Part shown: positions 10,201 to 19,009 of the stretch, piece after piece
Layout: each line of letters begins with the position of its first letter
Numbering within the stretch: position 1 is the first letter of the stretch
From: Chromohalobacter canadensis
GTDB taxonomy: Bacteria; Pseudomonadota; Gammaproteobacteria; Pseudomonadales; Halomonadaceae
Assembly: GCF_034479555.1 (NCBI RefSeq)
Contig: NZ_CP140151.1
Span: forward strand, 3,224,001-3,288,000
DNA: 64,000 nt
Reading direction: 5' to 3'
Translations under genes and position numbers: made by a program
The notes under the pieces: generated by a model
What the model was told of the DNA's origin: nothing
Seen by the model: the letters and a program-made list of their open reading frames with translations, nothing else
Databases searched by the model: none

Positions 10201-10698
10201 ATGAAAGCCAAGACCCGTTCGTTGGATCGTATCGATCTCAATATCTTGCGTTGCCTGCAGGACAACGCGCGTATTTCCTATGTCGACCTGGCGTCCCAGG
10301 TCGGCTTGTCCACGACGCCCTGCCTGGAGCGCGTCAAGCGTCTGGAGAAGGCCGGTATCATTCGCGGTTACAAGGCGTTGCTCGACCCCAAGGCGCTCAA
10401 GGCCAACTTGCTGGTGTTCGTCGAGATCAGCCTGGAGACCCAGTCGCCGGCGGTATTCGACGAATTTCGCCGGGCCGTGGCCAAGCTACCGCAGATTCAG
10501 GAATGTCATCTGGTCTCCGGGCAGTTCGATTACATTCTCAAGTGCCGGATTCCGGAGATGTCCGCTTATCGTCAACTGCTTGGCGATGTCGTGTTGACGC
10601 TGCCCGGGGTCAAGGAATCCAAGAGTTACGTGGTCATGGAAGAGGTCAAAGAAGATGTCTCATTGCATGTGCCCGATACCGAGCAGTTGGACACCTGA
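10201..10698 (+). CDS. lrp: leucine-responsive regulatory protein (Lrp/AsnC family)
   Basis: A 165-residue feast/famine transcription regulator. Residues 8-60 form the winged HTH (LDRIDLNILRCLQDNARISYVDLASQVGLSTTPCLERVKRLEKAGIIRGY) and the C-terminal RAM domain keeps the Lrp hallmarks QECHLVSGQFDYILKCR and ESKSYVVMEEVKE. Similarity to E. coli Lrp runs over the full length, so an Lrp orthologue is more likely than an AsnC-type specific regulator. The ATG at 10201 is preferred; an in-frame TTG at 10180 is an alternative, and neither has a strong ribosome site. It separates prmC from moeB, which are adjacent in many relatives. Confidence 0.88.
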   Translation: MKAKTRSLDRIDLNILRCLQDNARISYVDLASQVGLSTTPCLERVKRLEKAGIIRGYKALLDPKALKANLLVFVEISLETQSPAVFDEFRRAVAKLPQIQECHLVSGQFDYILKCRIPEMSAYRQLLGDVVLTLPGVKESKSYVVMEEVKEDVSLHVPDTEQLDT

Positions 10699-10746
10699 CG
10701 GGCGCATGCCGGGAGGCGCTCTTCACGCGGGAGGCGATGGACTCAC

Positions 10747-11511
10747 ATGAAGGAAATGGACGATACCGCGCTACTGCGCTATAGCCGCCAGATCATGCTC
10801 GAACAACTCGATGTGGACGGCCAGCAGCGCTTGTTGGACGGTCATGCGCTGATTGTCGGTGCCGGCGGCCTGGGCTCGCCGGCGGCGCTGTATCTGGCCG
10901 CTGCGGGAGTGGGCCGGTTGTCGATCGCCGATGACGATGTCGTCGAGCTTTCCAATCTGCAGCGCCAGATCGCGCATGGTGAGAGCGACATAGGACAGGC
11001 CAAGGCGGAGTCGGCGGCGGTGGCGGCGCGGCGCCTTAATACTGGCTGCGAGGTAGAGGTCATTGACTCGCGTCTCGAGGGAGAAAGGCTCGAGCGCGCG
11101 ATAGCGGCGGCGGATGTGGTGCTCGACTGCACGGACCGTTTTTCCAGTCGCTACGCCATCAATCGTGCCTGCGTTGCGGCGAAGAGACCGTTGGTCTCGG
11201 GGGCGGCAATCCGTTTCTCGGGGCAACTGGCGGTCTTCGATGCGCGTGATGCGGCCTCGCCCTGTTATGCCTGTCTTTACGGCGAGGATGGCGATGACGA
11301 GGCACTACGCTGCGCCGAAAACGGTGTGATCGCCCCCTTGGTGGGAGTCATCGGTACCTTTCAGGCGCTCGAGGCGCTCAAGTTGCTCGCCGGTGTCGGG
11401 CATCCTCATCGCGGGCTGGCGACTTTCGACGCGCTGAGCGGCGAATGGCGGCGTTTCAATGTCGGTCGCGATCCCGCATGCCCTGTCTGCAGCGCGTCGA
11501 ATCCCGCCTGA
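10747..11511 (+). CDS. moeB: MoeB/ThiF-family sulfur-carrier adenylyltransferase
   Basis: A 254-residue E1-like enzyme that adenylates the C-terminal glycine of a ubiquitin-like sulfur carrier (MoaD or ThiS). Features are RYSRQIMLEQLDVDGQQRLL, the nucleotide-binding GAGGLGSPAALYLAAAGVG, the DDVVELSNLQRQI motif, and two zinc Cys pairs (CYAC near 173 and CPVC near the C-terminus). CAENGVIAPLVG is the MoeB-like segment. There is no rhodanese domain. Whether it serves molybdopterin, thiamine or both cannot be decided from sequence; moeB is the common name for this hemA-prfA-prmC-linked gene. A GAAGG-like site precedes the ATG at 10747. Confidence 0.88.
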   Translation: MKEMDDTALLRYSRQIMLEQLDVDGQQRLLDGHALIVGAGGLGSPAALYLAAAGVGRLSIADDDVVELSNLQRQIAHGESDIGQAKAESAAVAARRLNTGCEVEVIDSRLEGERLERAIAAADVVLDCTDRFSSRYAINRACVAAKRPLVSGAAIRFSGQLAVFDARDAASPCYACLYGEDGDDEALRCAENGVIAPLVGVIGTFQALEALKLLAGVGHPHRGLATFDALSGEWRRFNVGRDPACPVCSASNPA

Positions 11512-11591
11512 CGTTGGAGCTTGTCACGCCACTGCATCCGTATGCCGAAAGGTCTCATCACGAGTGGGTGTGAATTACCGAGCACATACAA

Positions 11592-11618
11592 ACGCCCCAG
11601 CTCAGTGAGCTGGGGCGT
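11592..11618 (-). terminator. stem-loop terminator between moeB and PPi-PFK
   Basis: An inverted repeat with arms ACGCCCCAGCT and AGCTGGGGCGT and a short loop lies in the convergent gap. Read on the minus strand it is followed by TTTGTATGT, so it most likely terminates the phosphofructokinase transcript; it may also stop the plus-strand moeB message. Confidence 0.75.
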
Positions 11619-11645
11619 CGTGTGTCGGGCGACCGATAAGGCTCG

Positions 11646-12905
11646 TCAGAGCTCGAAGGTGGGCAGCTTGCGCGGCACCTTGGCCTTGGTGAGCTTGGCC
11701 ACCTTGGGCAGGCCGTTTTCGAATGGTGGGAAATCTTCGCCCTGGATCAGCGGCGAGAGATAACGACGTCCCGCCTCTGTGATGCCGAAGCCATCCTCGC
11801 GAATGTACTCGCGGGGCATGAACTTTTCCTTGTTGGCCACTTCCGCCAGCGGTGCCGCCTCGATACGCCATTCGTAAGGCGTTTCGCTGACGCGTTTGAT
11901 GGTCGGCATCATGGCGTTCTTGCCATCCAGGGCTAGCTCGACGGCCTTCTGGCCCACGGCATAGGCTTGCTCGACATCGGTCTTGGAAGCCAGGTGGCGC
12001 GCCGCGCGCTGCAGGTAGTCGGCGACTGCCCAATGGTATTTGTAGCCCAGGTCCTGCTTGACCATACCGGCGAGCGTCGGCGCCACGCCGCCCAGCTGGC
12101 GGTGGCCGAAGGCATCGGTATTGCCGGCATCGGCGAGGAAGGTGCCGTCCTCGTAGCGGGCGCCCTCGGAGACGACGATGACACAGTAACCGTATTTCTT
12201 GACGGCCTCGTCGACGCGTTGCATGACCTGGGCGCGCTGAAAGGGCAGCTCGGGGAAGATGATCAGGTGAGGCGGCTCGCCCTCACCGTTACCCGCCAAG
12301 GCGCCGGCGGCGGCGATCCAGCCTGCATGGCGGCCCATCACTTCGAGCACGAAGACCTTGGTGGAAGTAGCGCACATGGAGGCGATGTCCAGCGCTGTTT
12401 CGCGGGTCGAGGTGGCGATATACTTGGCCACGCTGCCGAAGCCGGGTGAGTTGTCGGTGATCGGCAGGTCGTTGTCGACGGTCTTGGGAACGTGGATCGC
12501 GGTCAGCGGGTAACCCATCTTCTCGGAGAGCTGCGATACCTTGAGGCAGGTATCGGCGCTGTCCCCGCCGCCGTTGTAGAAGAAGTAACGGATGTCATGC
12601 GCCTTGAACACCTCGATGAGGCGCTCGTATTGCGCGCGGTGCGTCTCGATGTCCTTGAGCTTGTAGCGGCAGGAACCGAACGCGCCGCCCGGCGTGTGGC
12701 GCAGTGCGGCAATCGCCTCGTCGCTTTCCTGGGACACGTCGATCAGGTCCTCGGTCAGGGCGCCGATGATGCCGTTGTGGCCGGCGTAGACCTTGCCGAT
12801 TTTGTCCGAATGGCGACGACAGGTTTCGATGACGCCGCAGGCGCTGGCGTTGATGACGGCGGTGACGCCACCGGACTGGGCGTAAAAGGCATTGTGCTGG
12901 GCCAT
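11646..12905 (-). CDS. pfp: 6-phosphofructokinase, pyrophosphate-dependent type
   Basis: A 419-residue PfkA-superfamily enzyme. The SGGVTAVINAS phosphate loop near residue 11, GGGDSADT at 112-119 and PKTVDNDL at 140-147 are visible. The position that is Gly in the ATP-type GGDGS loop is Asp here (GGGDS), the change that goes with pyrophosphate use in the family; the preceding Asp is in turn Gly. PPi-dependent, reversible conversion of fructose 6-phosphate to the bisphosphate is inferred from this and from the length (about 100 residues longer than E. coli PfkA). It is monocistronic, convergent with moeB and divergent from mpl. Confidence 0.87.
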   Translation of the reverse strand: MAQHNAFYAQSGGVTAVINASACGVIETCRRHSDKIGKVYAGHNGIIGALTEDLIDVSQESDEAIAALRHTPGGAFGSCRYKLKDIETHRAQYERLIEVFKAHDIRYFFYNGGGDSADTCLKVSQLSEKMGYPLTAIHVPKTVDNDLPITDNSPGFGSVAKYIATSTRETALDIASMCATSTKVFVLEVMGRHAGWIAAAGALAGNGEGEPPHLIIFPELPFQRAQVMQRVDEAVKKYGYCVIVVSEGARYEDGTFLADAGNTDAFGHRQLGGVAPTLAGMVKQDLGYKYHWAVADYLQRAARHLASKTDVEQAYAVGQKAVELALDGKNAMMPTIKRVSETPYEWRIEAAPLAEVANKEKFMPREYIREDGFGITEAGRRYLSPLIQGEDFPPFENGLPKVAKLTKAKVPRKLPTFEL

Positions 12906-13047
12906 GGGACTTATGGTGCTCCTGGGTCTGGGCGCATGAATGAGCGAATGATAGCCGACATTGACCGTCGATGCCTATGCCGCGGCGCTCGGCTGGTGGG
13001 CCGCGCGGCGCCATGCTAGGCTCGCCGCATCATGGCAGGAGGCTCAG

Positions 13048-14418
13048 ATGCACGTCCATATTCTAGGGGTTTGCGGTACGTTCATGGGGAGCCTGGCGCG
13101 GTTGGCCAAGGCACTCGGACATCATGTCAGCGGTTCGGATGCCAACGTCTATCCTCCGATGAGCACTCAGCTCGAAGAGGCGGGCATCGCCCTTTGTGAG
13201 GGTTATGCCGCCGATAACTTGGTGCCACGTCCCGACCTCGTGATCATTGGCAATGCGCTATCGCGCGGCAATCCCGAGGTGGAGGCGGTCCTCAACGCCA
13301 AGCTGCCCTATGTCTCGGGGCCGCAATGGCTGGCCGAGCATGTCCTGCCTGGGCGACAAGTGGTGGCGGTGGCTGGCACACACGGCAAGACCACGACCGC
13401 CAGTTTGTTGACCTGGATCATGGAAGCGACCGGCCACGCCCCGGGATTCTTGATCGGCGGAGTGCCTCGCAACCTTGGGGTATCCTCGCGCTTGGGCGAT
13501 GCCGGCGCGCCTTTCGTGGTCGAGGCCGATGAATACGACACGGCCTTCTTCGACAAGCGTTCCAAGTTCGTCCACTACCGTCCGGATATCGCGGTGCTGG
13601 GCAATCTTGAGTTCGATCACGCGGATATCTTCGATGATTTGGCCGCCATTGAGCGTCAGTTTCATCATCTGGTGCGCACCGTTCCCGGTAATGGCCAGTT
13701 GGTCGTGGCGGCCGAAGAACCGGCGCTCGAGCGGGTGCTGGCACAAGGCTGCTGGAGCTCCGTCGTGCGTTTTGGTGACACTGACGGCGCGCAATGGCAG
13801 TGGCGGCTGGAAAGCGCCGATGGTCGTCGCTTCGAGGTGCGCCATGGCGAGCGTGCCGCGCGTGTCGAGTGGCCGCTGAGCGGGCGTCACAACGTCGCCA
13901 ACGCGGTGGCTGCCCTGGCCGCGGCGTCGGCCTGCGGCGTCACGCTGGAAGAAGGCGCGGCGGCGTTGGCACGCTTCGAATCGCCTCGACGGCGTCAGGA
14001 GGTGCGTGGTGAGGTCGGTGGTATTCAGGTCATCGACGATTTCGCCCATCATCCCACGGCCATCGCCGCCACGCTCGAGGGTCTGGCTGCGTCGAGCGAT
14101 GCGGGACGGCTGTTGGCGGTGATCGAGCCGCGATCCAATACGATGCGCCTGGGCAGCATGCGCGAGCGGTTGCCGGAAAGCGTGGCGTCGGCGGACCGCG
14201 TGTGGTGGTATCGGCCACCGGAGGTGACATGGTCGCTGGATGCACTGGCAGCGGCCTGCCCGGTGCCCGTGACGGTGAGCGACGATATGCCCGCCTTGGT
14301 CGAGGACATCGTGGCCGAGGCGCGCACGGGCGACCGAGTCGTGGTGATGTCGAACGGAGCGTTCGGTGGCATCCATGAGAAATTGTTGGCGGCACTGGAG
14401 GCTCGGCATGGCGGATGA
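13048..14418 (+). CDS. mpl: UDP-N-acetylmuramate:L-alanyl-gamma-D-glutamyl-meso-diaminopimelate ligase
   Basis: A 456-residue Mur-ligase-family enzyme of peptidoglycan recycling; it joins recovered murein tripeptide to UDP-MurNAc. The N-terminus [21 protein letters not shown] is typical of Mpl, the ATP loop is [16 protein letters not shown], and the central [19 protein letters not shown] and C-terminal [16 protein letters not shown] segments match. AGGAGG six bases before the ATG at 13048 fixes the start, although the frame is open further upstream. It overlaps ubiX by 11 bases. Confidence 0.95.
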   Translation: MHVHILGVCGTFMGSLARLAKALGHHVSGSDANVYPPMSTQLEEAGIALCEGYAADNLVPRPDLVIIGNALSRGNPEVEAVLNAKLPYVSGPQWLAEHVLPGRQVVAVAGTHGKTTTASLLTWIMEATGHAPGFLIGGVPRNLGVSSRLGDAGAPFVVEADEYDTAFFDKRSKFVHYRPDIAVLGNLEFDHADIFDDLAAIERQFHHLVRTVPGNGQLVVAAEEPALERVLAQGCWSSVVRFGDTDGAQWQWRLESADGRRFEVRHGERAARVEWPLSGRHNVANAVAALAAASACGVTLEEGAAALARFESPRRRQEVRGEVGGIQVIDDFAHHPTAIAATLEGLAASSDAGRLLAVIEPRSNTMRLGSMRERLPESVASADRVWWYRPPEVTWSLDALAAACPVPVTVSDDMPALVEDIVAEARTGDRVVVMSNGAFGGIHEKLLAALEARHGG

Positions 14419-15034
14419 GACGACGTTCGAGAAGCCCGTGACGGTGGCGTTGACGGGCGCCTCCGGTGCCCAATACGGGCTGCGACTCATCGATTGCCTG
14501 GTGGCGGCACGCCATCAGGTCTTGGTGCTGGTCTCCAAGGCAGCACAAATGGTGATCGCCACCGAAACCGATGTGAGCTTGCCATCGAATCCCGAACGTC
14601 TGAGTGAGGCGTTGAAAGAGCGAAGCGGCGCCGCGCCGGGCCAGATTCGCTGCTTCGGCCGCGAGGACTGGATGGCGCCCGTGGCCTCGGGCTCCGGCGC
14701 ACCGAGCGCCATGGTGATTTGCCCGTGCTCGACGGGAACGCTGTCGGCGGTCGCCACCGGCGCGAGTAACAACCTGATCGAGCGTGCCGCCGACGTGGCG
14801 CTCAAGGAGCGGCGTCAGCTCATCCTCGTGCCTCGCGAGACGCCGTTTTCGGCGATCCATCTCGAGCACATGCTGACGCTGACCCGGATGGGCGCGGTGA
14901 TACTCCCCGCCGCGCCCGGGTTCTATCACCGTCCGCAGACACTCGATGACATGATCGACTTCATCGTGGCGCGCATCCTCAATCAATTGGGCATTGCCCA
15001 TACCCTGATGCCGCGCTGGGGGGAAACGACATGA
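14408..15034 (+). CDS. ubiX: flavin prenyltransferase UbiX
   Basis: A 208-residue flavoprotein that attaches dimethylallyl phosphate to FMN, making the prenylated cofactor used by the UbiD decarboxylase in ubiquinone synthesis. The signature [19 protein letters not shown] is near the N-terminus, with the [30 protein letters not shown] core and [19 protein letters not shown] later. The ATG at 14408 lies inside the end of mpl and is preceded by GGAGG. The stop overlaps the following exporter gene (ATGA). mpl-ubiX adjacency is common in gammaproteobacteria. Confidence 0.95.
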   Translation: MADETTFEKPVTVALTGASGAQYGLRLIDCLVAARHQVLVLVSKAAQMVIATETDVSLPSNPERLSEALKERSGAAPGQIRCFGREDWMAPVASGSGAPSAMVICPCSTGTLSAVATGASNNLIERAADVALKERRQLILVPRETPFSAIHLEHMLTLTRMGAVILPAAPGFYHRPQTLDDMIDFIVARILNQLGIAHTLMPRWGETT

Positions 15035-15654
15035 TCAGCCTGTCGGTATTGTCGGTCTTCGTGCCGACATTCTTCATGGTCTCGTTGACGCCGGGCTTGT
15101 GCATGACGCTTTCCATGACGCTGGGCATGACGATCGGCGTACGCCGTGCCATGTGGATGATGCTCGGTGAGCTGGTGGGTGTCGGCCTGGTGGCAGTATC
15201 GGCAGTGATCGGCGTGGCAACGCTAATGCTGCGGTATCCCGAGGTCTTCGCGGCCTTCAAGTGGCTCGGGGGCGCCTACCTGATCTATCTCGGGGTGATG
15301 ATGTGGCGCTCCAAGGGGCGCATGGCGATTCCCGACGCCAGCGATGCCGCGCCCAGCGTGACGCCGATGCAATTGATCGTACAAGGCTTCGTCACGGCGG
15401 TCGCCAACCCCAAGGGTTGGGCGTTTTTCATCGCTCTGCTGCCGCCTTTCCTGGACGCTGGCCGGCCGATGGCACCGCAACTGGCGGTCTTGGTGGGGAT
15501 GATTCTCACCCTGGAGCTGACTTGCTTGCTGATCTATGCTGGTGGCGGTCGTACCGCCAGTCGCTTCCTGCGCCGCGACGGCAATGTTCGCTTGCTGAAT
15601 CGAGTGGCGGGGAGCTTGATGGTTGGTGTCGGTGTCTGGCTGGCGCTGGGCTGA
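15031..15654 (+). CDS. LysE/RhtB-family amino-acid exporter
   Basis: A 207-residue inner-membrane protein with about six hydrophobic segments. The start [32 protein letters not shown] resembles the PGP...G...G conserved region of RhtB-type exporters, and the middle [21 protein letters not shown] is a hallmark of the family. Such proteins export amino acids such as homoserine, threonine or leucine; the substrate here cannot be told. It overlaps ubiX by ATGA, so it is the last gene of mpl-ubiX-exporter, and it converges on the DedA-PAP2 gene with a 25-base gap. Confidence 0.88.
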   Translation: MISLSVLSVFVPTFFMVSLTPGLCMTLSMTLGMTIGVRRAMWMMLGELVGVGLVAVSAVIGVATLMLRYPEVFAAFKWLGGAYLIYLGVMMWRSKGRMAIPDASDAAPSVTPMQLIVQGFVTAVANPKGWAFFIALLPPFLDAGRPMAPQLAVLVGMILTLELTCLLIYAGGGRTASRFLRRDGNVRLLNRVAGSLMVGVGVWLALG

Positions 15655-15679
15655 ACGTTATCCGTCGCGGGTGCTTGGC

Positions 15680-17083
15680 CTAGACGTAGGGTAGCCAGAC
15701 AATACGTGCCGCTAACAACAGCAAAGAGGTAACGACCAGCGGTGGCCATGGACAGGGGGGGAGTGGTACGTGTACGAAGCGTTGATAGCTGAGGCGCGTA
15801 ATGGCGCACACCACCAGGCCGAGAAGTGCGCCGCCGATCAGGTCGCTGGCCCAATGCACGCCCAGAACGAGGCGTGACAGGGCCATCGGCAGGCATACCA
15901 GTGTCGCCCCCCAGTATACCCACATCCGCCGTTTCACGGGCAGAGCCTCGGCCGTAAACGCTGCTGCCAGGCCAATCAGCACGATACTCGTCGAGGTATG
16001 GGCGCTGGGGTAGGAAAATGAACCCATGAGGTAGTCCGGCGTATCGGGGCGAGCGCGACCGGCGAGATGCTTGAAGACCAGGTTGGCGAACCCTACACCC
16101 ACCAACGCGCTACTGATATGCAGGAAGGCCGCGATACGCCGCGAAAAAAGCAGCCACACCAGCCATGGCATGGCCAGTGCGATGATACCCAAGACATCTC
16201 CGCTCAGGGCCATGAAGTTGCTGAATTCGCCTAGCCAGCTATCCGCGAGAGGCGCCAGCAATGCCTGAATTTGTCGGTCCATCGGCAACGAGGGGGCAGG
16301 GTGCTCGAGTACCCAGAGCGTCCATCCGCACAGGGCGACTAGGCTGGCCACGAGAAGAGCGAGTGACGCCAGCGGTATTTCGTTGCGCGGGTGAGCGGCG
16401 CCCAGGGCGAGCCATAGGCGTCGCCGCCGCGGCGTCGTGCGGGAAAAGCGGGCCAGGCGCATGTAAACCCAGCCGCCGCGCCCGAGATGGTGACGAAACC
16501 AGGAAAACCCTACCCCTAGCATTATCAGCATGAGCCCCAGGGTAACGAGCCATCGTTCGCTGCTTGCAGGCAAGGCGAGGAGCTTGTCCCATGAATGGCC
16601 GAGTAGATAACCGGGCAATAGGTAGGCGGGAGCCCAAAGCAAGGCGGAAGCGATATTGACGGCGGCAAAGCGCCATGTCGGCATGTGCAGCATGCCAGCG
16701 ACCATCGGTACGATGGGGCGTACCGGACCCACGAAGCGACCGATGAGGATGGACAGATCTCCATAGCGCTTGAAGAAATCGACGCCGCGGGCTAGCCATT
16801 CGGGGTGGCGGGTGAAGGGCCACATTCGATGCACGCGTTCGCGCTGAGAGTAGCCTAGCCAAAAGCTTAGACCATCACCGAGGGTCGCTCCCGCAAAGGC
16901 CGCCGCCAACAATAACGGCAGGGAAAGGTGCTGATGCCCCGCCAGTGACGCGGCGGCAGTCAGTAGCACGATGCCGGGCACTAGCAGACCAATCACGGCG
17001 AGCGACTCAAGCAGCGCCACCAATAGCACGATCAAGATCAGTAACGCCGGTGAGGGAGAAAATTGATACAGCCACTCGGTCAC
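15680..17083 (-). CDS. DedA - PAP2 phosphatase fusion membrane protein
   Basis: A 467-residue polytopic membrane protein. Residues 1 to about 200 are a DedA/SNARE-associated domain (LLESLAVIGLLVPGIVLLTAAASLAG, GATLGDGLSFWLGY, GRFVGPVRPIVPMVAGMLHM), a family now linked to undecaprenyl-phosphate or phospholipid translocation. Residues about 270-440 are a PAP2 lipid phosphatase with all three motifs: KHLAGRARPD, PSAHTS and SRLVLGVHWASDLIGG. A lipid-carrier phosphatase joined to a flippase-like domain is inferred. The GTG at 17083 is chosen because it lies two bases after the stop of the upstream gene; an ATG 69 bases upstream would overlap that gene. Confidence 0.87.
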   Translation of the reverse strand: MTEWLYQFSPSPALLILIVLLVALLESLAVIGLLVPGIVLLTAAASLAGHQHLSLPLLLAAAFAGATLGDGLSFWLGYSQRERVHRMWPFTRHPEWLARGVDFFKRYGDLSILIGRFVGPVRPIVPMVAGMLHMPTWRFAAVNIASALLWAPAYLLPGYLLGHSWDKLLALPASSERWLVTLGLMLIMLGVGFSWFRHHLGRGGWVYMRLARFSRTTPRRRRLWLALGAAHPRNEIPLASLALLVASLVALCGWTLWVLEHPAPSLPMDRQIQALLAPLADSWLGEFSNFMALSGDVLGIIALAMPWLVWLLFSRRIAAFLHISSALVGVGFANLVFKHLAGRARPDTPDYLMGSFSYPSAHTSTSIVLIGLAAAFTAEALPVKRRMWVYWGATLVCLPMALSRLVLGVHWASDLIGGALLGLVVCAITRLSYQRFVHVPLPPCPWPPLVVTSLLLLAARIVWLPYV

Positions 17084-17085
17084 GT

Positions 17086-18021
17086 TCAAGTATCGGGCTC
17101 CAGCAGGTTGAATCCACGCTTGATCAGCCGTTGCTCGAAACGTTCGGCGCACTCGTCATCTGCCAGGTGGCAAATACGTGCCTGGGCCTCGATGGCACCG
17201 ATGTCGCGAAGCGGGGCTTCCCCGAGCGCATGCGTCAAGCGCTCACGGACGATGAGAGCGCCGGCTTCCCCAGCGTCGGCAAGCAGCAGCCAAAAGACGC
17301 TATGGCGATGCCGCCCCATGGCGTCGCCACGTCGAGAGTTGCGTTGTACCACCTGATAGAAGGTCGTCAATAGCGTGTCTTGTGTCGTTTGGCCGAACTG
17401 CTCGTTGGCCATGTCGAGTTGGGGTAAATGAATGACTAGCGCGCTTAGTGATTGGTTCAATGCACGGGCGCGAGCGACCTCGGCGATAAGCCGCTCGCTG
17501 AGCGCATCGCGCGATAGCATACCGCTTTGCGTATCGAGTTGATCGGTAGTCTTGAGTAAGCGGGCCTGTTGCATGTACCACCCGAGAGGCAGTATTGAGA
17601 TGATGACTAGCGTGAAGTACTGCAGGCCACCCGCGGGCGTCGATAGAACAGAGTTGATCAGGAATAGCCATATGGGGGCGAGCAGTACATTGAGAAGTAG
17701 CGCGGCACCAGGCGGTAAGAGCAGCGTGGCGAGTATCGGCGGGACCCCCATCCAAAGTGCGCCGGACGCCTCGAGGTAGGGTGCTTCCACGGCAATCGCC
17801 AGATAGCCGCTGATCAGCACCAGGTAGGCAGGTAGTCGACGAGCGTAAGCGTTTTCTGCCATCAGGGCGGCGATAGACACCATGATGGCCAGGATAGTGA
17901 CCGGCAGGATGCGCGGGTAATGGCCCATCAGGTAGTGCCAGGCCGCGAGACTAGCGAGCACGAGCGCCCCGCAGGCATACGCCATGGCGTGGAGGCGTGA
18001 CGACGAGAGACGTTCAGGCAT
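17086..18021 (-). CDS. membrane protein with degenerate GGDEF domain (1)
   Basis: A 311-residue protein with five or so hydrophobic segments in residues 1-155, followed by a cytoplasmic domain laid out like a diguanylate cyclase (DTQSGMLSRDALSERLIAEVARARALN... SALVIHLPQLDMANEQFGQTTQDTLL... RGDAMGRHRHSVFWLLL). The signature loop that should read GGDEF is RHRHSVF, and the catalytic acidic residues are missing, so cyclase activity is not expected. A sensory or scaffold role is possible. It overlaps the stop of the neighbouring similar gene by eight bases and ends two bases before the start of the DedA-PAP2 gene, so the three probably form one operon. Confidence 0.75.
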   Translation of the reverse strand: MPERLSSSRLHAMAYACGALVLASLAAWHYLMGHYPRILPVTILAIMVSIAALMAENAYARRLPAYLVLISGYLAIAVEAPYLEASGALWMGVPPILATLLLPPGAALLLNVLLAPIWLFLINSVLSTPAGGLQYFTLVIISILPLGWYMQQARLLKTTDQLDTQSGMLSRDALSERLIAEVARARALNQSLSALVIHLPQLDMANEQFGQTTQDTLLTTFYQVVQRNSRRGDAMGRHRHSVFWLLLADAGEAGALIVRERLTHALGEAPLRDIGAIEAQARICHLADDECAERFEQRLIKRGFNLLEPDT

Positions 18022-18883
18022 GGTCGGTTGTCTCCTGTCGGAAATGCAGGCCGCTGGCTTGCAGCGAGAGTTCATGGCCCAGCGTGATGGGGTCTAGATG
18101 GGGAGTGACGGGCGCGATGCGTATACGACAGTGCTCCTGAAGCTCGGTTGAGATCGCGTCACGACGTAAGGCGGCGTGTTGCTCGTCCTTTGAAACCAGC
18201 AGTACCGCAAAGGTCTGTGCATCCACGCGGTAACAACCCTCGAAGGCGTAGATAAACGCGGCCAGGCGCTCTTTGAGACGCCGCCGAACATTGTGGCCGC
18301 GTTGATGTGGGCGTACCACGAGCAGCTCCGCGTAGACGTTTTCGCGCTGGCGCCGCGACCATTCGACGGCTAGGTCCTGGCGCAGACGATTGAGTGACCA
18401 GAGCGAGTCCTCCGGGGTGAGACGGTGGCGACGCTCTAGCTCTTGACGTAGCCGGCTATGCTCGATGGCCTTGGCAATCCCCAAGGCCATGAGGGCGGCC
18501 AATAACGCGCCACTCAACGCAGCTTGCGCCATCCCGAGGGGCGCTTGAATGTGCCACCAGCCGAGTGCGGCAGCCACCAGGAGCATGTAACGCATGGGCC
18601 GTGGCTGAGGTGCGAGCAGCATGATCGGCCACAGCCATACGCTGATGGCGTACGCCATGGGGGCTTGCCAGAGTAGCGCCAGTAAAAGCAAGGCACACAA
18701 TGGGATCGTCAATGTCCAGGCGCGACGTGATAAGTGACACCACGCAAGCGTCGCCAACCCGATGATGGCGGCGATGAGCAGGCCTTGTGTGATCGAGTCG
18801 TCTTCCTGCCAGGCGGTGATCGTCATTAGCCCCGCGCCTAGCAGGAAAAGCCCGGTTAGAGGTGTTTTGTATTTGCTCTGCAT
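18014..18883 (-). CDS. membrane protein with degenerate GGDEF-like domain (2)
   Basis: A 289-residue protein with about five hydrophobic segments in residues 1-135 and a soluble C-terminal domain that follows the diguanylate cyclase layout (SLWSLNRLRQDLAVEWSRRQRENVYAELLVV... RLKERLAAFIYAFEGCYRVDAQTFAVLLV). The GGDEF loop is replaced by RVDAQTF and the D-L-T-G-L start is lost. It looks like a diverged sister of the downstream gene, with which it overlaps by eight bases. Function unknown; the domain call rests on the pattern of hydrophobic and charged positions and is less certain than for its partner. The ATG at 18883 was preferred over an upstream in-frame one that would run into the proA promoter region. 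Confidence 0.65.
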   Translation of the reverse strand: MQSKYKTPLTGLFLLGAGLMTITAWQEDDSITQGLLIAAIIGLATLAWCHLSRRAWTLTIPLCALLLLALLWQAPMAYAISVWLWPIMLLAPQPRPMRYMLLVAAALGWWHIQAPLGMAQAALSGALLAALMALGIAKAIEHSRLRQELERRHRLTPEDSLWSLNRLRQDLAVEWSRRQRENVYAELLVVRPHQRGHNVRRRLKERLAAFIYAFEGCYRVDAQTFAVLLVSKDEQHAALRRDAISTELQEHCRIRIAPVTPHLDPITLGHELSLQASGLHFRQETTDHA

Positions 18884-19009
18884 GGTGCCGTATAGTGATT
18901 CCTTTCCCAACGGTGCCGGCAGTATAGCCGTTGTGCCTCTGCCGTCATGCTTCGGAAAGCACCGATTATCATATGCTTCCCGGCGGATACCCAGGAGAAA
19001 ATTGCCCGC

